Assembly: GCA_030248135.1 (NCBI GenBank)
Contig: JASANC010005128.1
Span: forward strand, 1-64,000
Source: Theristus sp. LFF4_11
Taxonomy: Eukaryota; Nematoda; Chromadorea; Monhysterida; Xyalidae
DNA length: 64,000 nucleotides
Direction: 5' to 3'
The position numbers and the translations under genes are program-made. Shown here piece by piece: positions 1-12,665 of the stretch. Positions within the stretch are counted from its first letter, which is position 1; every line of letters begins with the position of its first letter. The notes under the pieces are model-generated. The model was not told the origin of the DNA. It was given only the letters and a program-made list of their open reading frames with translations, and searched no databases.

Positions 1-1095
1 ATTTCGCCAACTTCCACGGCCGATTCGCCCGAAATCGTCACGATTCAGCATCTAGAGTTGCTCACAGAAGAAAACTAACCCAAAATTCGTGATCAGCGGA
101 TTGAATTACCCTGGAAAACACCTTTTTCTTGTTTTTCGTTCCTAGACCGATTTCGCCAACTTCCACGGCCGATTCGCCCGAAATCGTCACGATTCAGCAT
201 CTAGAGTTGCTCACGTAAAAAAACTAACCCAAAATTCGTGATCAGCGCATTGAATTACCCTGGAAAACACCCTTTTCTTGTTTTTCGTTCTTGGACCGAT
301 TTCGCCGATTTCCACGGCCGATTCGCCCGAAATCGTCACGATTCAGCATCTAGAGTTGCTCACTAACCCAAAATCCGTGATCAGCGTATTGAATTCCTAC
401 GGACTAAACATTTCTCCTATTTTTCGTAGGTAGCTCAGACAAAATTTGTAAGAGTGAAAAACTGATACCCAACCCAGTCAAAATGCTACCAACTTTAAAA
501 AATGCACAATTTTGACACAAAAAATGCCCGGGCAAAAAAATAAACAAAATTTTCAAAATCTACGGATGAAATTACCCTAGGAAACATTTTTGTTCAACTG
601 TGAAAGTGTCCCAGCTAAAAATTGAAAGGGCGAACACTTAAAATCCGGTGAAACCCCTGCGAACTTTTAAAAATGCCCAAATTTTTACCCAAAAAAGGGT
701 CGGGGCAAAAAATTAACCCATTTTTCCAAATCTACGGATGAAATTACCCCAGGAAACATTCTTGCTAGACTGTGAACGTGTCGCAGGTAAAAACTGAAAG
801 CGCGAACACATGTTGATGACATACCGGAAAAAAAGAGATAGAAAAATAAGTAACATCAATTTCAGAATAGGTTTTTCGTGTCTACAGCGTATGAAAAGTA
901 GTCGGATAAAAAATTTTTCGCGGCTCCAAGCACAACTTTGGGTGTTCGTTTCGTGTGCAAAGGAGCAGGTTTGTAGCTTATAGTATGCTCGCTGGAGGCA
1001 GCGAGCAAATTTGAAAAAAGCGCGCGAGCGAATATTCAGCCATATAATGCGTGATGCGCTCTCCGCTCGCTGCGCTCGCTCGCGCATCCGCATGA
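1..1095 (-). mobile_element. Satellite-bearing element, copy 1 (cut by window start)
   Basis: Same family as 14786-17526 and 22965-25686, in the opposite orientation. Its conserved outer end is at 1095: on the minus strand it reads TCATGCGGATGCGCGAGC, followed by a GC-rich block with clustered GCGAGCGAGC. Inward lie two units of a roughly 165-bp repeat (about 480-800), then three units of the 148-bp satellite (1-410). The other end lies outside the window. No ORF is conserved between copies, so the element looks non-autonomous. Confidence 0.8.
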
Positions 1096-2424
1096 TCACA
1101 GAATTACAAAATTTAAAATAAAAGGATATTTTTAGGATGTGCAAAATATAAATTTCAATTTTGCTTCTTATTCTTGGTGCAGAATAACACTTTTACGACA
1201 TCAAGAAAGGTCAGGAAAAAGAAAATGTTACAAATGTATGCAGACGTGGATGAAAACAACTTTCAATATTGTTTTGACAGCGACCAAGCCACAAGTCGAA
1301 AACATGTTTACGAATATTTTTGCAAGCAACCTTAACCGATTACTCATTATTCAGTGTTGAAACGAGTAAAAGCGTGTAGTCAGTTATCATCCCATCGCTA
1401 TTTTATTATTATGTTTTGCGGCGCTAAGCGAAACGCTCTGATAAATAACATAAGCAAAGCATTTAGAAAGTTTGGGCTGCATTTGCTTATGTGCAGCCAA
1501 CAGCGATTCACGCACTAAATGCACAGGTTTCATTATTGAATACAAAACTGCACGAGTAACCATGGGCATAAGGAATGACTTGCAGCAATTTTTGCCAATG
1601 TGGAGCAGCATTATAATGTGTGCAACCTTTTTGGCCAGGTGGATTGCTGTAATGACATAACAAATGAAATAATAGCATTATGAATCGACGAACGCTTTTT
1701 GCTAAACATGGTGACGGTGTAAGTAGGAACGATGTAAGTTTTAAGAACGAAAAAGCATCTGCTTTTTTTTTATTTTGGCTGCACCATCTAAAATTTGTCA
1801 CCGGTTAAACGTGGCTGAAAATTAGTACAAATTCGGTGGAAATTAGTTGAATGACAAAGAAGCTACTTTTGCCGTCCAAAATTCTATATCCATAGTTTTT
1901 CAATTGTTTTCTCATCAGTTTAAGAAAGTGGTTTTAAAAGTTGATGTTTGGAAGAAACATTTGGCATGAAATTTTAAGAAAAACCAAAAACATGTGGGTA
2001 TGAGGCTTGGTTTGATAAGGAGAAACAGAACGAAACGTGGCCGCACTAAAAATGGAGTGCGTTTGTAAAAAATTGTCAAAAAGCTAACTGTAAGACAAAG
2101 TAAACAAGTAAAAAAGCTTTTTTGCAGCACGTGCTTATGGCTACCTGAAACAAATATATTGCATATACACTGACAATGGCTAGCTGGCTTCAGTTTTTTG
2201 TCAACGTGCCAAAGAAAACAAACGCTCACACTACCGGTACCTGGAAAATAATTGCATCAAAATTGGAGGAAAACATCGACTGGTCGTCGTGGGAACACAC
2301 GGTTCAAATCTGAACCACCCATGCCAGTGTACGTTTTACACTTTTTTGCACAAACGAATTGTTTTTGTTTACCTGCGCACTGTACATATTTACAAATTTA
2401 TTCATTGATACCCCAAAACAGTAT

Positions 2425-2858
2425 GTACCGTATTACCTCTATTAAACCCCCCCCAAAATTAAACCCCCACCCCCCTCGACAAGTTTCCAAATAATCCCCC
2501 CCCAAAATAATCCCCCATGGGGGATTATTGAAACCTGTTTGAAACACATACCCAGCGAATTCAGTGGCTGGTTGCAGTGAAAATGATGAAATTGTGCTAC
2601 CAAAGGCCCCAAATGGATGAGTTAATGGTAATTTCATTACAAAAGGCTGTTGTAAAAGGAAATTTCTATGTAGAGTAGAAGTTTCTGCGACTTCCTTCCT
2701 GCCATGGAAGGTATTTTTGCCATTTTGCCCACTCCTAAAAATGGTTTCCAAATAAACCCCCCCCAAAAATAAAGCCCCCCCCCCAAAATAAACCCCACCC
2801 CCAGAAGTCGCTAAAGAAATAAACCCCCATGGGGGTTTATTAGAGGTAATACGGTATC
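2425..2858. mobile_element. Short TIR element with C-rich interior
   Basis: Both ends carry the inverted repeat TACCGTATTACCTCT running into a run of C. The same 6-bp sequence CAGTAT flanks the element on both sides (2419-2424 and 2859-2864), the footprint expected of a target-site duplication. The 434-bp body has no meaningful ORF and is rich in CCCCCAAAATAAAC blocks on both arms, so it can fold back on itself. It is a non-autonomous DNA transposon of unassigned superfamily, lying just past the 3' end of the phosphatase gene. Confidence 0.8.
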
Positions 2859-3031
2859 AGTATCACGTCTTTTAATTGACACAAAGAGAACTTGAAGTCA
2901 AAAAATGGAAAGATTCAGTCAAGCTCAAAAACAAGTAATAAATTATCGCGTCATGCAGTGTAACCAATTGGCTAGCGACGCATTTGACGTTTGTCGTTGA
3001 AGACATTGGCGTGTTTACAAAATGATGCCGT

Positions 3032-6000
3032 TCATTCGCGCAAACAAAGAGTGTCCGCTTGTAGAACTCCACTGTGCACCTGTTGATTGGTTGAATGTTG
3101 CGATGGATGATATTGCCCGTGCGAATGTTCGTTCTCGGCGAGCACAAAACTCGACACGACCGGTTTGCTGCAGGCCTCCGCACCGAGCCCGATCAGTTCA
3201 AGTATCTCCCTGCCAGTCTCATAGTGACAAACCTTGCATTTCATTGGAACATTGTGTGCCTCAAGTGCTTTCGACATCGTGTAACCCTGTAATACCGAAC
3301 AGTCTTCGTACGTTGTGTTTCATCGGCGATTTTCGGTGAAGGTTGCCGATTTACATTTTTTTACTTCTTCATTTTACTGTTCATGAACCTGAAACGTTTT
3401 TTCTTGACGTTGAGTGTTGGAACACTCTGGAACCGATCGAGATCGATCCGCTAGAGGCGTGGTTCTTTGAGGATTTTGGAAATGGTAGGTACAGAGCACG
3501 GTTGGCACACTTTGTGGCATTTTTATTTTCGACCTGAAAAGGTCTTTTGCCTTTCATTTACGGTCTGAAAAGGAGGCAGTTTCATTTACAAAGTAGAACG
3601 GTACTTTGCACATGGAAGTGCATGAATGCATGAACGCGCTCTACCATCAGTGTGAAAACAAGTTTGAACCCTCTTTTGGGAACTCCTGCAGAGCACCAAG
3701 AATGACCCGACTGAGCCGAAAGTTTGCATAAAAATGGCCTATTTTACACAGCATGTCCAGTGAATCACAAGACATGTGAAAAAGTCAAACTCAGAGGGTT
3801 ACCATTGGTTTCGTCTGCTCGACTGACAGTGACACACGGTTGACTAAACATGCCAAAAAGCGACAAAAACCATAACACCAATAAACTGCGACCCATTAAC
3901 TTGCAAGCGACGCAAGTGATCACGAGACGCAATTGCGCGGAAACGCTAATGTTGACGGGACTCAGTTGACCGCACGCCAAAAAACAATACCAGTAAGCAA
4001 AGAAATGTTCGCCAACACCAACCTTCCTGGCACAAAGAATGTCATCCTTGCCAAGTTTAGTCGCTGGACACAGATCGTTCTTGCCGTCGCCAACATAGCA
4101 GATGCGGTGATAACGAACACCGTCTGTTTTCGAGCGCTGCTTTGCGTATTGCTCGAGGATGTGACCCTTGCACATGTTCACTGTTGACATCGAGCACCAG
4201 TCCTGAACGTGCGCAACAGGCATGTGCAACAGAAATCGCATTGCTAACGCTCAAGTTTTATTTCATGAATGCAAAAAGAATCACTGTACAGGGTGTTTCA
4301 GAAGTAGTAAGTGGGTAGGTGTTTGACGCGTTATTGCTCGAGTTGTATTGAACCATTTCTAACGAAATTTTAAACAGTTGTTTAGACCGGTCTCCTTGCA
4401 ACCGCCCCCCTTCCCGCTCCCCACACCTACACGGTCACTACTCAGTCTTTGTTTTCAATTTATTGAACGTGCTGCTCCGGAAACCAATAAAAGTGTAATG
4501 AAATTGATTTGATTTGAAACAAAAAATTGGGTAGCATTGGATACAAAAATAGGAAATTGGGTACATTGTATCACCGAAAACAGCGTTTTACGCGGCTCAA
4601 AAACACTAGTTTGGATGTATTTCCTATTTTGAGTTCAAGGTGCCAAGTTTTGGAAATTTTAGGAGCTGGAAAACAATCGGTTTTTTGGTTTTAAAACGGT
4701 TTTAAAACGAAAAAAACCGTTTTTTTCATTACATTATAAAAACGGTTTTTTACCAACCCTAACCACGATACCAGGTTCTAAAAATTGTTTGTGAAGTTAC
4801 CAAAGTTTGTTTTAGTGACAAAATTTAACAATTTTTCAAAAAAATATGCGCTCAAGATCATAAAACGTTTGGTTTGAAACCTTATAAAACGGTACAAAAT
4901 AGCATTCTGAATGAATTTGACCCTTTTTAGCGTTTAAAAAATTTGCATCAAGTTTTTTTTTCAATTTGCATCCTTTTTTCGGCTGACGGATGCAAATTGC
5001 ATCCTGGCGATTAAAAAAACCTAGTTATCATGTTTCCGTTGATTAGTGTGCATTGTTTTGGTGACTTTGTGTGCATCGTGTGCTGTGTTTTGCTGATAAA
5101 ATGGAGAAAAGAGAAAAAATGGACACCAAACAAACGAGTAAGGATGTCTATGTATAAAATGGCCAATCCGATCCGGAGGCCGGCAATTTAGACCGGATCC
5201 GGTCCCACTTTATTGCTGTGTGTGTTAGGGGCGGGGGTGGGAGTGGGACCGGCCGGGCCGATGGGGGAGGGTGCAGACTTAGCTGCAACCAGGGTGTTTC
5301 CTCCCACCCCCAAAATTTTTTTGTTGCGATTTCACGGGCTGAAACCGTGATCAAAGGGGGGTTTTCGGGTACGCTGAGTTCAAAAATCTTATTTACAAGT
5401 TTGCCCGACGATTCTACTGTGCCCTAAACTCGTATGCCATGCCATGGGGATGAGGAGGCAAAATTCCTTGATAATCAATTTTAAATGAAAAAACGCGCCA
5501 CAACGAACCTGAAATCTTGTTACAAATACAAATCGAAATCGCTGAGTCCGAACATGACGTTTATTTTTGCTCCGCACCCTAAAAACGGCTTCTATAGGGA
5601 CGAAAAAGGAAAAAATTAAAAAATGGAAACTAGTCAAAAAATTTTGAAAACTAAGCCATAAACACGAATCGAGGTCGCTGAGTCCGAATATGACGTTTAT
5701 TTTGACATACGAATTACTCCGCACCCTAAAAATGGCCTCTATAAGGACGAAAAGGAAAAAAATCGGAAACTATTCAAAAAAATCTGAAAACTAAGCCATA
5801 AACACAAATCGAGGTCGCTGAGTCCGAATAGATTTTTTTCCTTTTCGTCCCTATAGAGGTTGTTTTTAGGGTGCGGAGAAATCGTATGGCAAAATAAACG
5901 TCATATTCGGACTCAGCGATTTTGATTTGTGTTTATGGCCCAGTTTTCGGATTTTTTAGTTTCCGGTTTTTTTGATTTTTTCCTTTTTGTCCCTATAGAA

Positions 6001-9000
6001 GCTGTTTTAGGGTGCAGAGTAATCCGTATGGCAAAATAAACGCCATATTCAGACTCAGAGACCTCTATTTGTGTTTATGGCTCAGTTTTCAGATTTTTTG
6101 TCTAGTTTCCAATTTTTTTGTTTTTTTTTCTTTTCGTTCCTACAGAAACCGTTTTTAGGGTGCGGAGTAATTGGTATGGCAAAATAAATTTTATATTCGG
6201 ACTCAGCGGCCTCGATTGGTATTTATGGCTCAGTTTTCAGATTTTTTTACTAGTTTCCGATTTTTTCTCTTTTTGTCCCTATAGTGGTTGTTTTTTTGGT
6301 GCAGTGTAATTCGTATAGCAAAATAAACGTCATATTCGAACTGAGCGACCTCGATTTGTGTTTATGGCTTAGTTTTCAAATTTTTTTGACTAGCTTCCAA
6401 TTTTTTCAATTTTTTTCCTTTTCGTTCCTATAGAGGCCGTTTTTAGGGTGCGGAGTAATTTGTATGTTAAAATAAACGTCATATTCGGACTCAGCGACCT
6501 CGATTTGTGTTTATGGCTTAGTTTTCAAATTTTTTTGGCTAGTTTCCGATTTTTTCATTTTTTTCCCTTTTCGTCCCTATAAAAGCCGTTTTTAGGGTGC
6601 GCAGTAATTTGTATGTTAAAATAAACGTCATATTCGGACTCAGCGACCTCGATTTGTGTTTATGGCTTAGTTTTCAGAATTTTTTGGCTATTTTCCGATT
6701 TTTTCATTTTTTCCCTTTTCGTCCCTATAGAGGCCGTTTTCACGGTGCGGAGTAATTTGTATGTCAAAATAAACGTCATCTTCGGACTCAGCGACTTTGA
6801 TTTGTGTTTATGGCTTAGTTTTCAGTTTTTTGGCTAGTTTCCGATTTTTTTCAATTTTTTCCTTTTCCGTCCCTATAGAAGCCGTTTTTAGGGCGCGGAG
6901 TAATTCGTATAAAAAAATAAACGTTTATTCGGACTGAGCGACCTCGATTTGTATTTGTAACAAGATTTCAGGTTCCTTGTGGCGCGTTTTTTCATTTAAA
7001 ATTGATTATCAAGGAATTTTACCTCCTCATCCCCATGGCATACGCGTTTAGGGCACAGTAGAAGCGTCGAGCAAACTTGTAAATAAGATTTTTGAACTCA
7101 GCGTACCCGAAAACCCCTCGTTGGTCCCGGTTTCAGCCCCTGAAATCGCAATAAAAAATTTTGGGGGTGGGAGGAAACACCCTGGCTGCAACAAACAGGA
7201 ATTGTTGAACACAACACAACCAACTTTTGGTTATTCTCTGCAGTGACACACCCAAAAACGACTCTATTTTTAACTGCACGTCAATAATTGCTTTGTTTCA
7301 CTGTTGAAAATGCAATTTTCACTCTATGAAATGGACAAGATTGCAATAAAACACGATCTGCCTCTTATAGTTCACCGGATCGTTTTGAATATGGTCTATC
7401 TGAACTCAGCTCGACGAGACGATTTACTAACAGAGATGTGCATAGGGGGTTCCTAGGGTGTCCCGGGACAGGCTAGCGTCGCGCGTCGCGCAGCGCCTGA
7501 GGGGCTACGTCGCGCAGCGCCTCGGTTGGAAGGAACAAAATTCTCACAAATGAAATAAAAGTTACTTGGAAATTAAATTGAACATTTCAGTTGATGGACT
7601 GAAACAGATCTTCAAAAGTAAGTGTACTGTTGCTGCACTTTGTGGTGTGTAATGTATTTGAAATCGCGCTGCGCATGTAGATGGTAAGCACAATTTATTC
7701 CGGAAATGCAAGCAGCACAGATAACCAGATTTTTTGACGCAAATCGTGCGCCAAGGACGCAAAATGACTTTAGGATAACGCAAAAAAATCGTCGTTTGCG
7801 TCAGTTTTTTTTCGATTCTCTCAATTTTCGAGAACTTCAAATGACTATTTTTAAAAAAAATTTGTGCCCAAATCCAATTTTTTTCTGCGCCTCTGGCGCA
7901 GTCCATGGACACCTTATGATTCTTTGACAATGGCGAATGGCGATCATGGAATAGTCATGAATTACTAGTTCGTTTTTTAGATTGTTCAGTGTTTGTTGAT
8001 AACGGTTCGATTCAATGTAACAATATTTTTGTTGTTTTGACCGTGTCGACGACAACTAGCTCTTACGTAAGCTTTTTATTCGCTCCGTTTCTGAACATCT
8101 GGGTTTTTTACACTTGAATGGGTGTCATAGACACCTAAATACTTTGCAGGACATCTAAAAATCGTAAGGTAAAATGCGTTCTCAGAACCTATTTTTGAAA
8201 ATTTTCTTCGCTCCGCGAAGACGTTACAATTTACCATTTTTTCATTGAAATTGAAAGTCGCTTTCCACACGAAACATAAAATAAACTTAAAAAATGAAAC
8301 ATTTTTATTTTCAGTGCTTCTAAAATAATCTTAGAACTTTTGTTATCTTCAGAAATCTTATTTTCATGCCAGAAATCAAAATTTTGGTGTTGACAGTTTC
8401 CTCTCTGGAAGACAAACACAAATTTTCAAACAGTGTGTTAAATTCAAGCAGTTTTATTGTTGTTTGTCTGTCCATCCGTCGTCCATTGTTTTCTAAGCCA
8501 TCCACCCATAGCCAACTATCATTTAACAAGAAAATTTTTGGTCACGCAAAATGAAAACAAAAAGTGCCCAGACAGTAAAAAAGTATTGTTTCTGCGCAGC
8601 AGTGTTTGTACAAGGCCCAAATCACTTTGTTATTTGACTACAGGTGTTGAACAACGCTGCTTGGACAAAATAATTATTTGTTGTCGTTACTTGTTTGGTG
8701 TCGACAACTGTCATGTTGACGCAAAAAAATTGGGCTGACGCAAATTTTTTGACTATTTGTGTCAGTTGATCCAGAAAAATTGTGATCCTCATACATCTGA
8801 CCTGTACACACCCAAAGACACAGCTATGCTGATGTAGTCAGATTCAGATGTAGTGTAGCCGTGTTTTTGAGAGGGCAGTTTTGTATAACACTAAATTTGC
8901 GAGAAAAAACATGGGGTCGACGTCGCGCAGACATCCGACCCGGGACAGGCTAGAATTGTCTGGCGTGCACACCTCTGTTCACTAAGAATCGACGAGATGC

Positions 9001-10270
9001 ATTAAGAATATAAGCAGACCTGCTTATGGAAGTATTCAATGCGAAGACAGTCGTCGTCGTCAATGTGCGCTGGATTCGAGAATATTCGATCCACCGACGT
9101 TCGCTGCGCCCATTCGTCTAGCAGCCTAAAAAGTGTCAAGTTTTTTGGTGCAAAATTTTTAATTCAATCTCATATACGAGCTACAGCTACACTTTCTGAT
9201 CTTCGTCGCATCCCCGATTTCAGATAAAGAAAATAGCTGTTGCTTTTGAAAGGAGCCATTTTCTTTTATTTCAGATGGCCAATCAGCATGTGCTTGCTAA
9301 AGATGCAACGAACCACTCAATGAATAGCGTATTAGCGTCAGATATAATCACAAAGTCAGTGTTCGCATCGAAACCAGCTGCGTCCAAAAGATCGGCCATG
9401 CCAGGCGCCATTGGCAAACGAGACACGTGCGAACGAATGCTGCTGCTGGACACACCCTGCACACAAACATCAAGCTCTCAGCAAAGTCAACGCTTTCATA
9501 CATTTCAGTGAAGCACTGTTGCAATCAAAGCCGCCTGGTCAATAATCACGCATTACTCGTTATTGATTTCTGAGGGATGTCACAGAAAAAACACAGCACT
9601 CCTTAAAAATCGGGTGACCGCAGCCAGTGCCCTGAACGCAGCCCCAGAACAGTGAATACACCGTGTGAATCACTGTACTCTTGAATGCAAAACACCAAAA
9701 AAAACAGAGCACCCAGCACATCCGTCTTGATGAACATGCGAATTTCTTCAAAAAGAGGCCCGACAACAAGATGCGCCTGGAAATGAAGACTGCACCTGTC
9801 GATGGAGCAGCTCAAAAATGCCGCCCATATAATCGGTCCAGCAGCGCGTTGAGTATCGAGATCGCAAGTCGGCCGGTATTTCGTCAGCCAGCTCTTGCAC
9901 CTGCGTTGTGATTGTGATTCCACTGTTGTTCTTAGTGACTCGAAGTCGACAAACATTTCCTCACAAACTGAAACGTGTACAAAAAAATGCAGCAGACAAT
10001 CAGATACAACAAAGCCCAAACGGGTTCAGTTTCAGATTTCACGTGGTTCAGTTAAAAATTTCGGCAGCACTCAGCACTGCAACTGATTTTGTTGAGTCTG
10101 TGTAATTCACATCAGCGACGACGCACAAACAAATGCAAAACGGTGACAACACCAGCAGCAACCTCGATGTCAACATTTGCGTCACAAATCGTGTGATCAA
10201 AGTCCATTGCGAGCAACTGTCGACTGTTTGAGTAATGTGCCGCCCTCTGTGGCTCCGCCCCCACGCCCAT
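3032..10270 (-). CDS. PHOSPHO1/2-type HAD phosphatase (six exons)
   Basis: Exons on the minus strand: 10270-10163, 9900-9796, 9456-9314, 9125-9020, 4202-4023, 3286-3032. All junctions are GT-AG, phases agree, and the total is 897 nt (298 aa). All four HAD motifs are present: nucleophile DFDHT (D23, D25), S110 in IISDAN, K166 in NMCKGH, and GDGKNDLCP (D193, D197). Other matches to the family are RLPMAPGMADLL and DRIFSNPA. Relatives dephosphorylate phosphoethanolamine/phosphocholine (PHOSPHO1) or pyridoxal phosphate (PHOSPHO2) in the cytosol; which substrate applies here cannot be read off. The C-terminus runs about 50 residues past the usual family end. A good 3' splice acceptor (TTTGTTGCAG at about 10350) lies just upstream of the ATG and could be a 5'UTR or trans-splice site. 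Intron 4 (9019-4203) is 4.8 kb and mostly transposon sequence. Confidence 0.88.
4289..4385 (+). mobile_element. Fragment of mariner-like MITE
   Basis: Starts with CAGGGTGTTTCAGAAGTAG directly after a TA dinucleotide, as expected for Tc1/mariner-type termini. The same left end is at 11062 and, diverged, at 22542. This copy stops after about 97 bp, where another repeat begins. It lies in intron 4 of the phosphatase gene. Confidence 0.65.
4386..4761 (+). repeat. Dispersed repeat, truncated copy of the 63200-63998 element
   Basis: Closely matches the right half of 63200-63998, starting at CCGGTCTCCTTGCAAC and ending in the same AAACGGTTTTTTACCAACCCTA terminus (shown in part). No left terminus is present here. 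No coding potential. Confidence 0.8.
5290..7184. mobile_element. hAT-like non-autonomous element with internal tandem arrays
   Basis: The termini are inverted repeats of about 270 bp, beginning CAGGGTGTTTCCTCCCACCC. A perfect 8-bp duplication GCTGCAAC flanks the element (5282-5289 and 7185-7192), the footprint of a hAT superfamily transposase. Inside are 136-150 bp units, each with GACTCAGCG and the block TCCCTATAGA. Two or three units near the left arm point one way and about eight (about 5830-6960) point the other, so the whole 1.9 kb can fold into a long hairpin. No transposase ORF; it must be mobilised in trans. It sits in intron 4 of the phosphatase gene. Confidence 0.9.
7431..8977 (+). 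mobile_element. hAT-like non-autonomous element, copy 1
   Basis: Starts CAGAGATGTGCATAGG and ends with the inverse CACACCTCTG. The flanking 8-mers TTTACTAA (7423-7430) and TTCACTAA (8978-8985) match at seven of eight positions, consistent with an aged hAT target duplication. The first 670 bp are repeated in inverse orientation at 19400-20429. Several short ORFs occur but none resembles transposase. It fills much of intron 4 of the phosphatase gene. Confidence 0.82.
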
Positions 10271-10441
10271 CGTCGTCGCCAGAGTGCCTCCGATTATTGG
10301 TGCGTCAACAGACGTCGATGGGAACGACAAAACTGCCCCTGCAACAAACAAACAAGACGCGATTTCAGATGCTGTGTCATGATGTCTTGAAGGCTTATTG
10401 TAAATCAATTTGTAAGTTATTCGACTTGTTTTGTGAAAGAT

Positions 10442-10615
10442 ATGACTATCAGTTTTCTGTTTTCGATTGAGCTAACAAAGCGTGTCATTGTTTTTCAACA
10501 GCACATCAACACCAACCTGCTCCAGTCGCATGAGACGCAGCAGAAGGCCCGGATTTTGTTGAGCAAACTGACGGTGCGCTACTGTTGCTCGACTGTAATT
10601 GCAAGTTTGAAATAA
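10442..10615 (+). CDS. Possible small gene or last exon, family not recognised
   Basis: From a good acceptor (TTTTTCAACAG, exon from 10502) the frame reads HINTNLLQSHETQQKARI and on to a lysine and TAA, with AATAAA (10611-10616) overlapping the stop. That combination looks like a real terminal exon. If the upstream part is also coding, an ATG at 10442 gives a 57-residue protein without splicing. No preceding exon that joins in phase was found, and the region upstream is the 5' end of the phosphatase gene on the other strand. The function is unknown. Confidence 0.4.
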   Translation: MTISFLFSIELTKRVIVFQQHINTNLLQSHETQQKARILLSKLTVRYCCSTVIASLK

Positions 10616-12665
10616 AGTCGTTGTGCGTCTAAGCCAGGCATTTTATGCACATATGCATAAAATACAGGCACAGAGAAACTGAATTATTTGGTTCGCCCAA
10701 GTCTTCAAAGCGCGTGGACAAATACCTCAAATGAAAAGCCCTCGATAACGCTGAGTATGAGGCTAAAAATTGCGAGGCCACGCCACGATGATATCGGGAA
10801 TCAATAGTTTGACGCAGCTTTCTCACAAAGGCTTGCTGTTGTTACAGTTGGCATGAGAGTTAAAACCGTTCAAAAAACAGTTTCTTCACTGAGATTTTAC
10901 CAGTTGAAAACTGTGAGATGTTGATATCTTAAAATTACATTCTGCAAAACTCAAAAAAAACTGTGGGAAACTCAAATTGACTCTACTTACAGTGTACAGG
11001 CTAACTCACTAACACATGCAACCAGCTGATTGGTTGGTGGTCACGTGATACATGAATTCTACAGGGTGTTTCAGAAGTAGTGGGTAGGCGGTTGACGCGT
11101 TATTTTTCGAGTTGTGTTGAACCATAATCAATGAAATTTAAGACAGTTGTTCGGGAAGATTTAACTGAGATTTGTGCAAAATTTCAGAGAAATTCATTCA
11201 CATGCACACGAATGACACATGCACACCTGCAAAATACGAAAACATTGATTTCGGCACGCAGCTGGGGGTTCTTGTTTGGCACCGGCGCGAAACATTACCT
11301 TTTCGGCAGCCGAATCGTTGCATGCATGAATATGAAATGTTTTTTAATCCGATAAGGTTTTTGTTTTGTTTTTATTTACCAGCTGTTGGAAGGTGCCATT
11401 TACCATGCCCGAGAAGGCGATTTTGGCCGCGACAGATAGGTGGAAGCAATGCATTGAGACTCATGGTAGACACTTTAAGAAATTTGATTGAGTTGACTGT
11501 TGTTGATGTTTGTTGTTACATTTTGAACACACATTTGAAGTGCTCTTTTGAATGTTTGCATTGAGTGTTGTCTTTTTTGTCCGGTGGTATCGTATTACAG
11601 TGGTATTACAGTAACGCACTTACAGACTACAGAATGCATGCATCACCCAATCAGCTAGTTGGATATGTCATACAATTAGTGTTCAAACAAATTTCAAATT
11701 TCCAAGGGCCAAGTTCCGGTATCTGGATACTGGGAACAACTGAAGCAACGGAACACGAAAATAAAACCGGTTTTTCCTGGCGTGCGTGTTGCTGGCAGCC
11801 GACTGAGGCATTGCCGCATTACGACGGCAACCGGATCGCCCAGTGGTGGGATGACATTGTTGTCATCATGTGAGATCTGTTGGCTTTTGCGGACAGAGGT
11901 GGCTGACTGAAATCGTGCGGGGTGGCTGTCGCATGACGCACGCGTTCGCAACAGCTGCGTCAGTCGTTGAAGCTGTTGACCAGTGCTTGCTAGCAACACC
12001 ACCGTAGTCGTCAGCGTTTCTGGCTAGGCAGCGGCAGATGGCTGTCGGTAACGCCGCAGTCAGACGTCAATTCCAAAGGTAACCTCTGACCTCTCGTTGG
12101 GCGCTGCGTACGATGCCAGATCGGACGCTTTTGTACAAGTCAACAACACACGACGCGAATTTGGAAACAGGCTCACTTGTTATACCACGCACAAAAACAC
12201 ACCCACCCCACGAGACGCACTGAAGTAAAATTGACATCACACTCAGTTACACACACCACTGCTCAGCAGAAATAGAGGGCTTTCATTTGAGCTCCATTTA
12301 TCAGTAATTGCGTCGCGCGGTTTACAGGAATTACAAGTTCCATTGGTTAATCAAAATATTACGCACCCTGTTGTTCCCCATTTGCTGCAACCGGACAGGC
12401 AACGACACTGCAACACGTTGAAGATGCCGCCACTCCGCTCTCACTCAAGCAGCGCGTTGCGACGACGACAACCGGACAACTAGGGTTGTTAAAAAACAAA
12501 AAAAGACAAAAAATCATGATTTTCGAAAAAAATTTCAGGGTGTGCAGAAAATTTGGGGGGGTCTCCGCCAGACAAAATTTCATGGGGGTGTGGGGGGTGT
12601 CGGCCAAATTTTCGAGGGGGGGTGCCCGGTTTTAGGGGGGGTGGCACGGTGCCCCCCCACCCCCC
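10616..12665. other. Intergenic; one MITE end, otherwise nothing recognised
   Basis: A TA-flanked mariner-like terminus (CAGGGTGTTTCAGAAGTAG) starts at 11062 and is similar to the 22542 copy for about 100 bp; its right end was not found. ORFs of 100-130 codons at 11172-12002 have no recognisable domain and no splice context that supports them. From 12482 a second TAGGGTTGTTAAAA terminus begins, followed by a G-rich tract (about 12555-12660) just before the element at 12666. Confidence 0.5.

Noticed and set aside
3343..3537. Plus-strand ORF ending near a donor, with the acidic segment PIEIDPLEAWFFEDFGN
   Set aside because: Lies inside an intron of the phosphatase gene, has no proper ATG and no joining exon.
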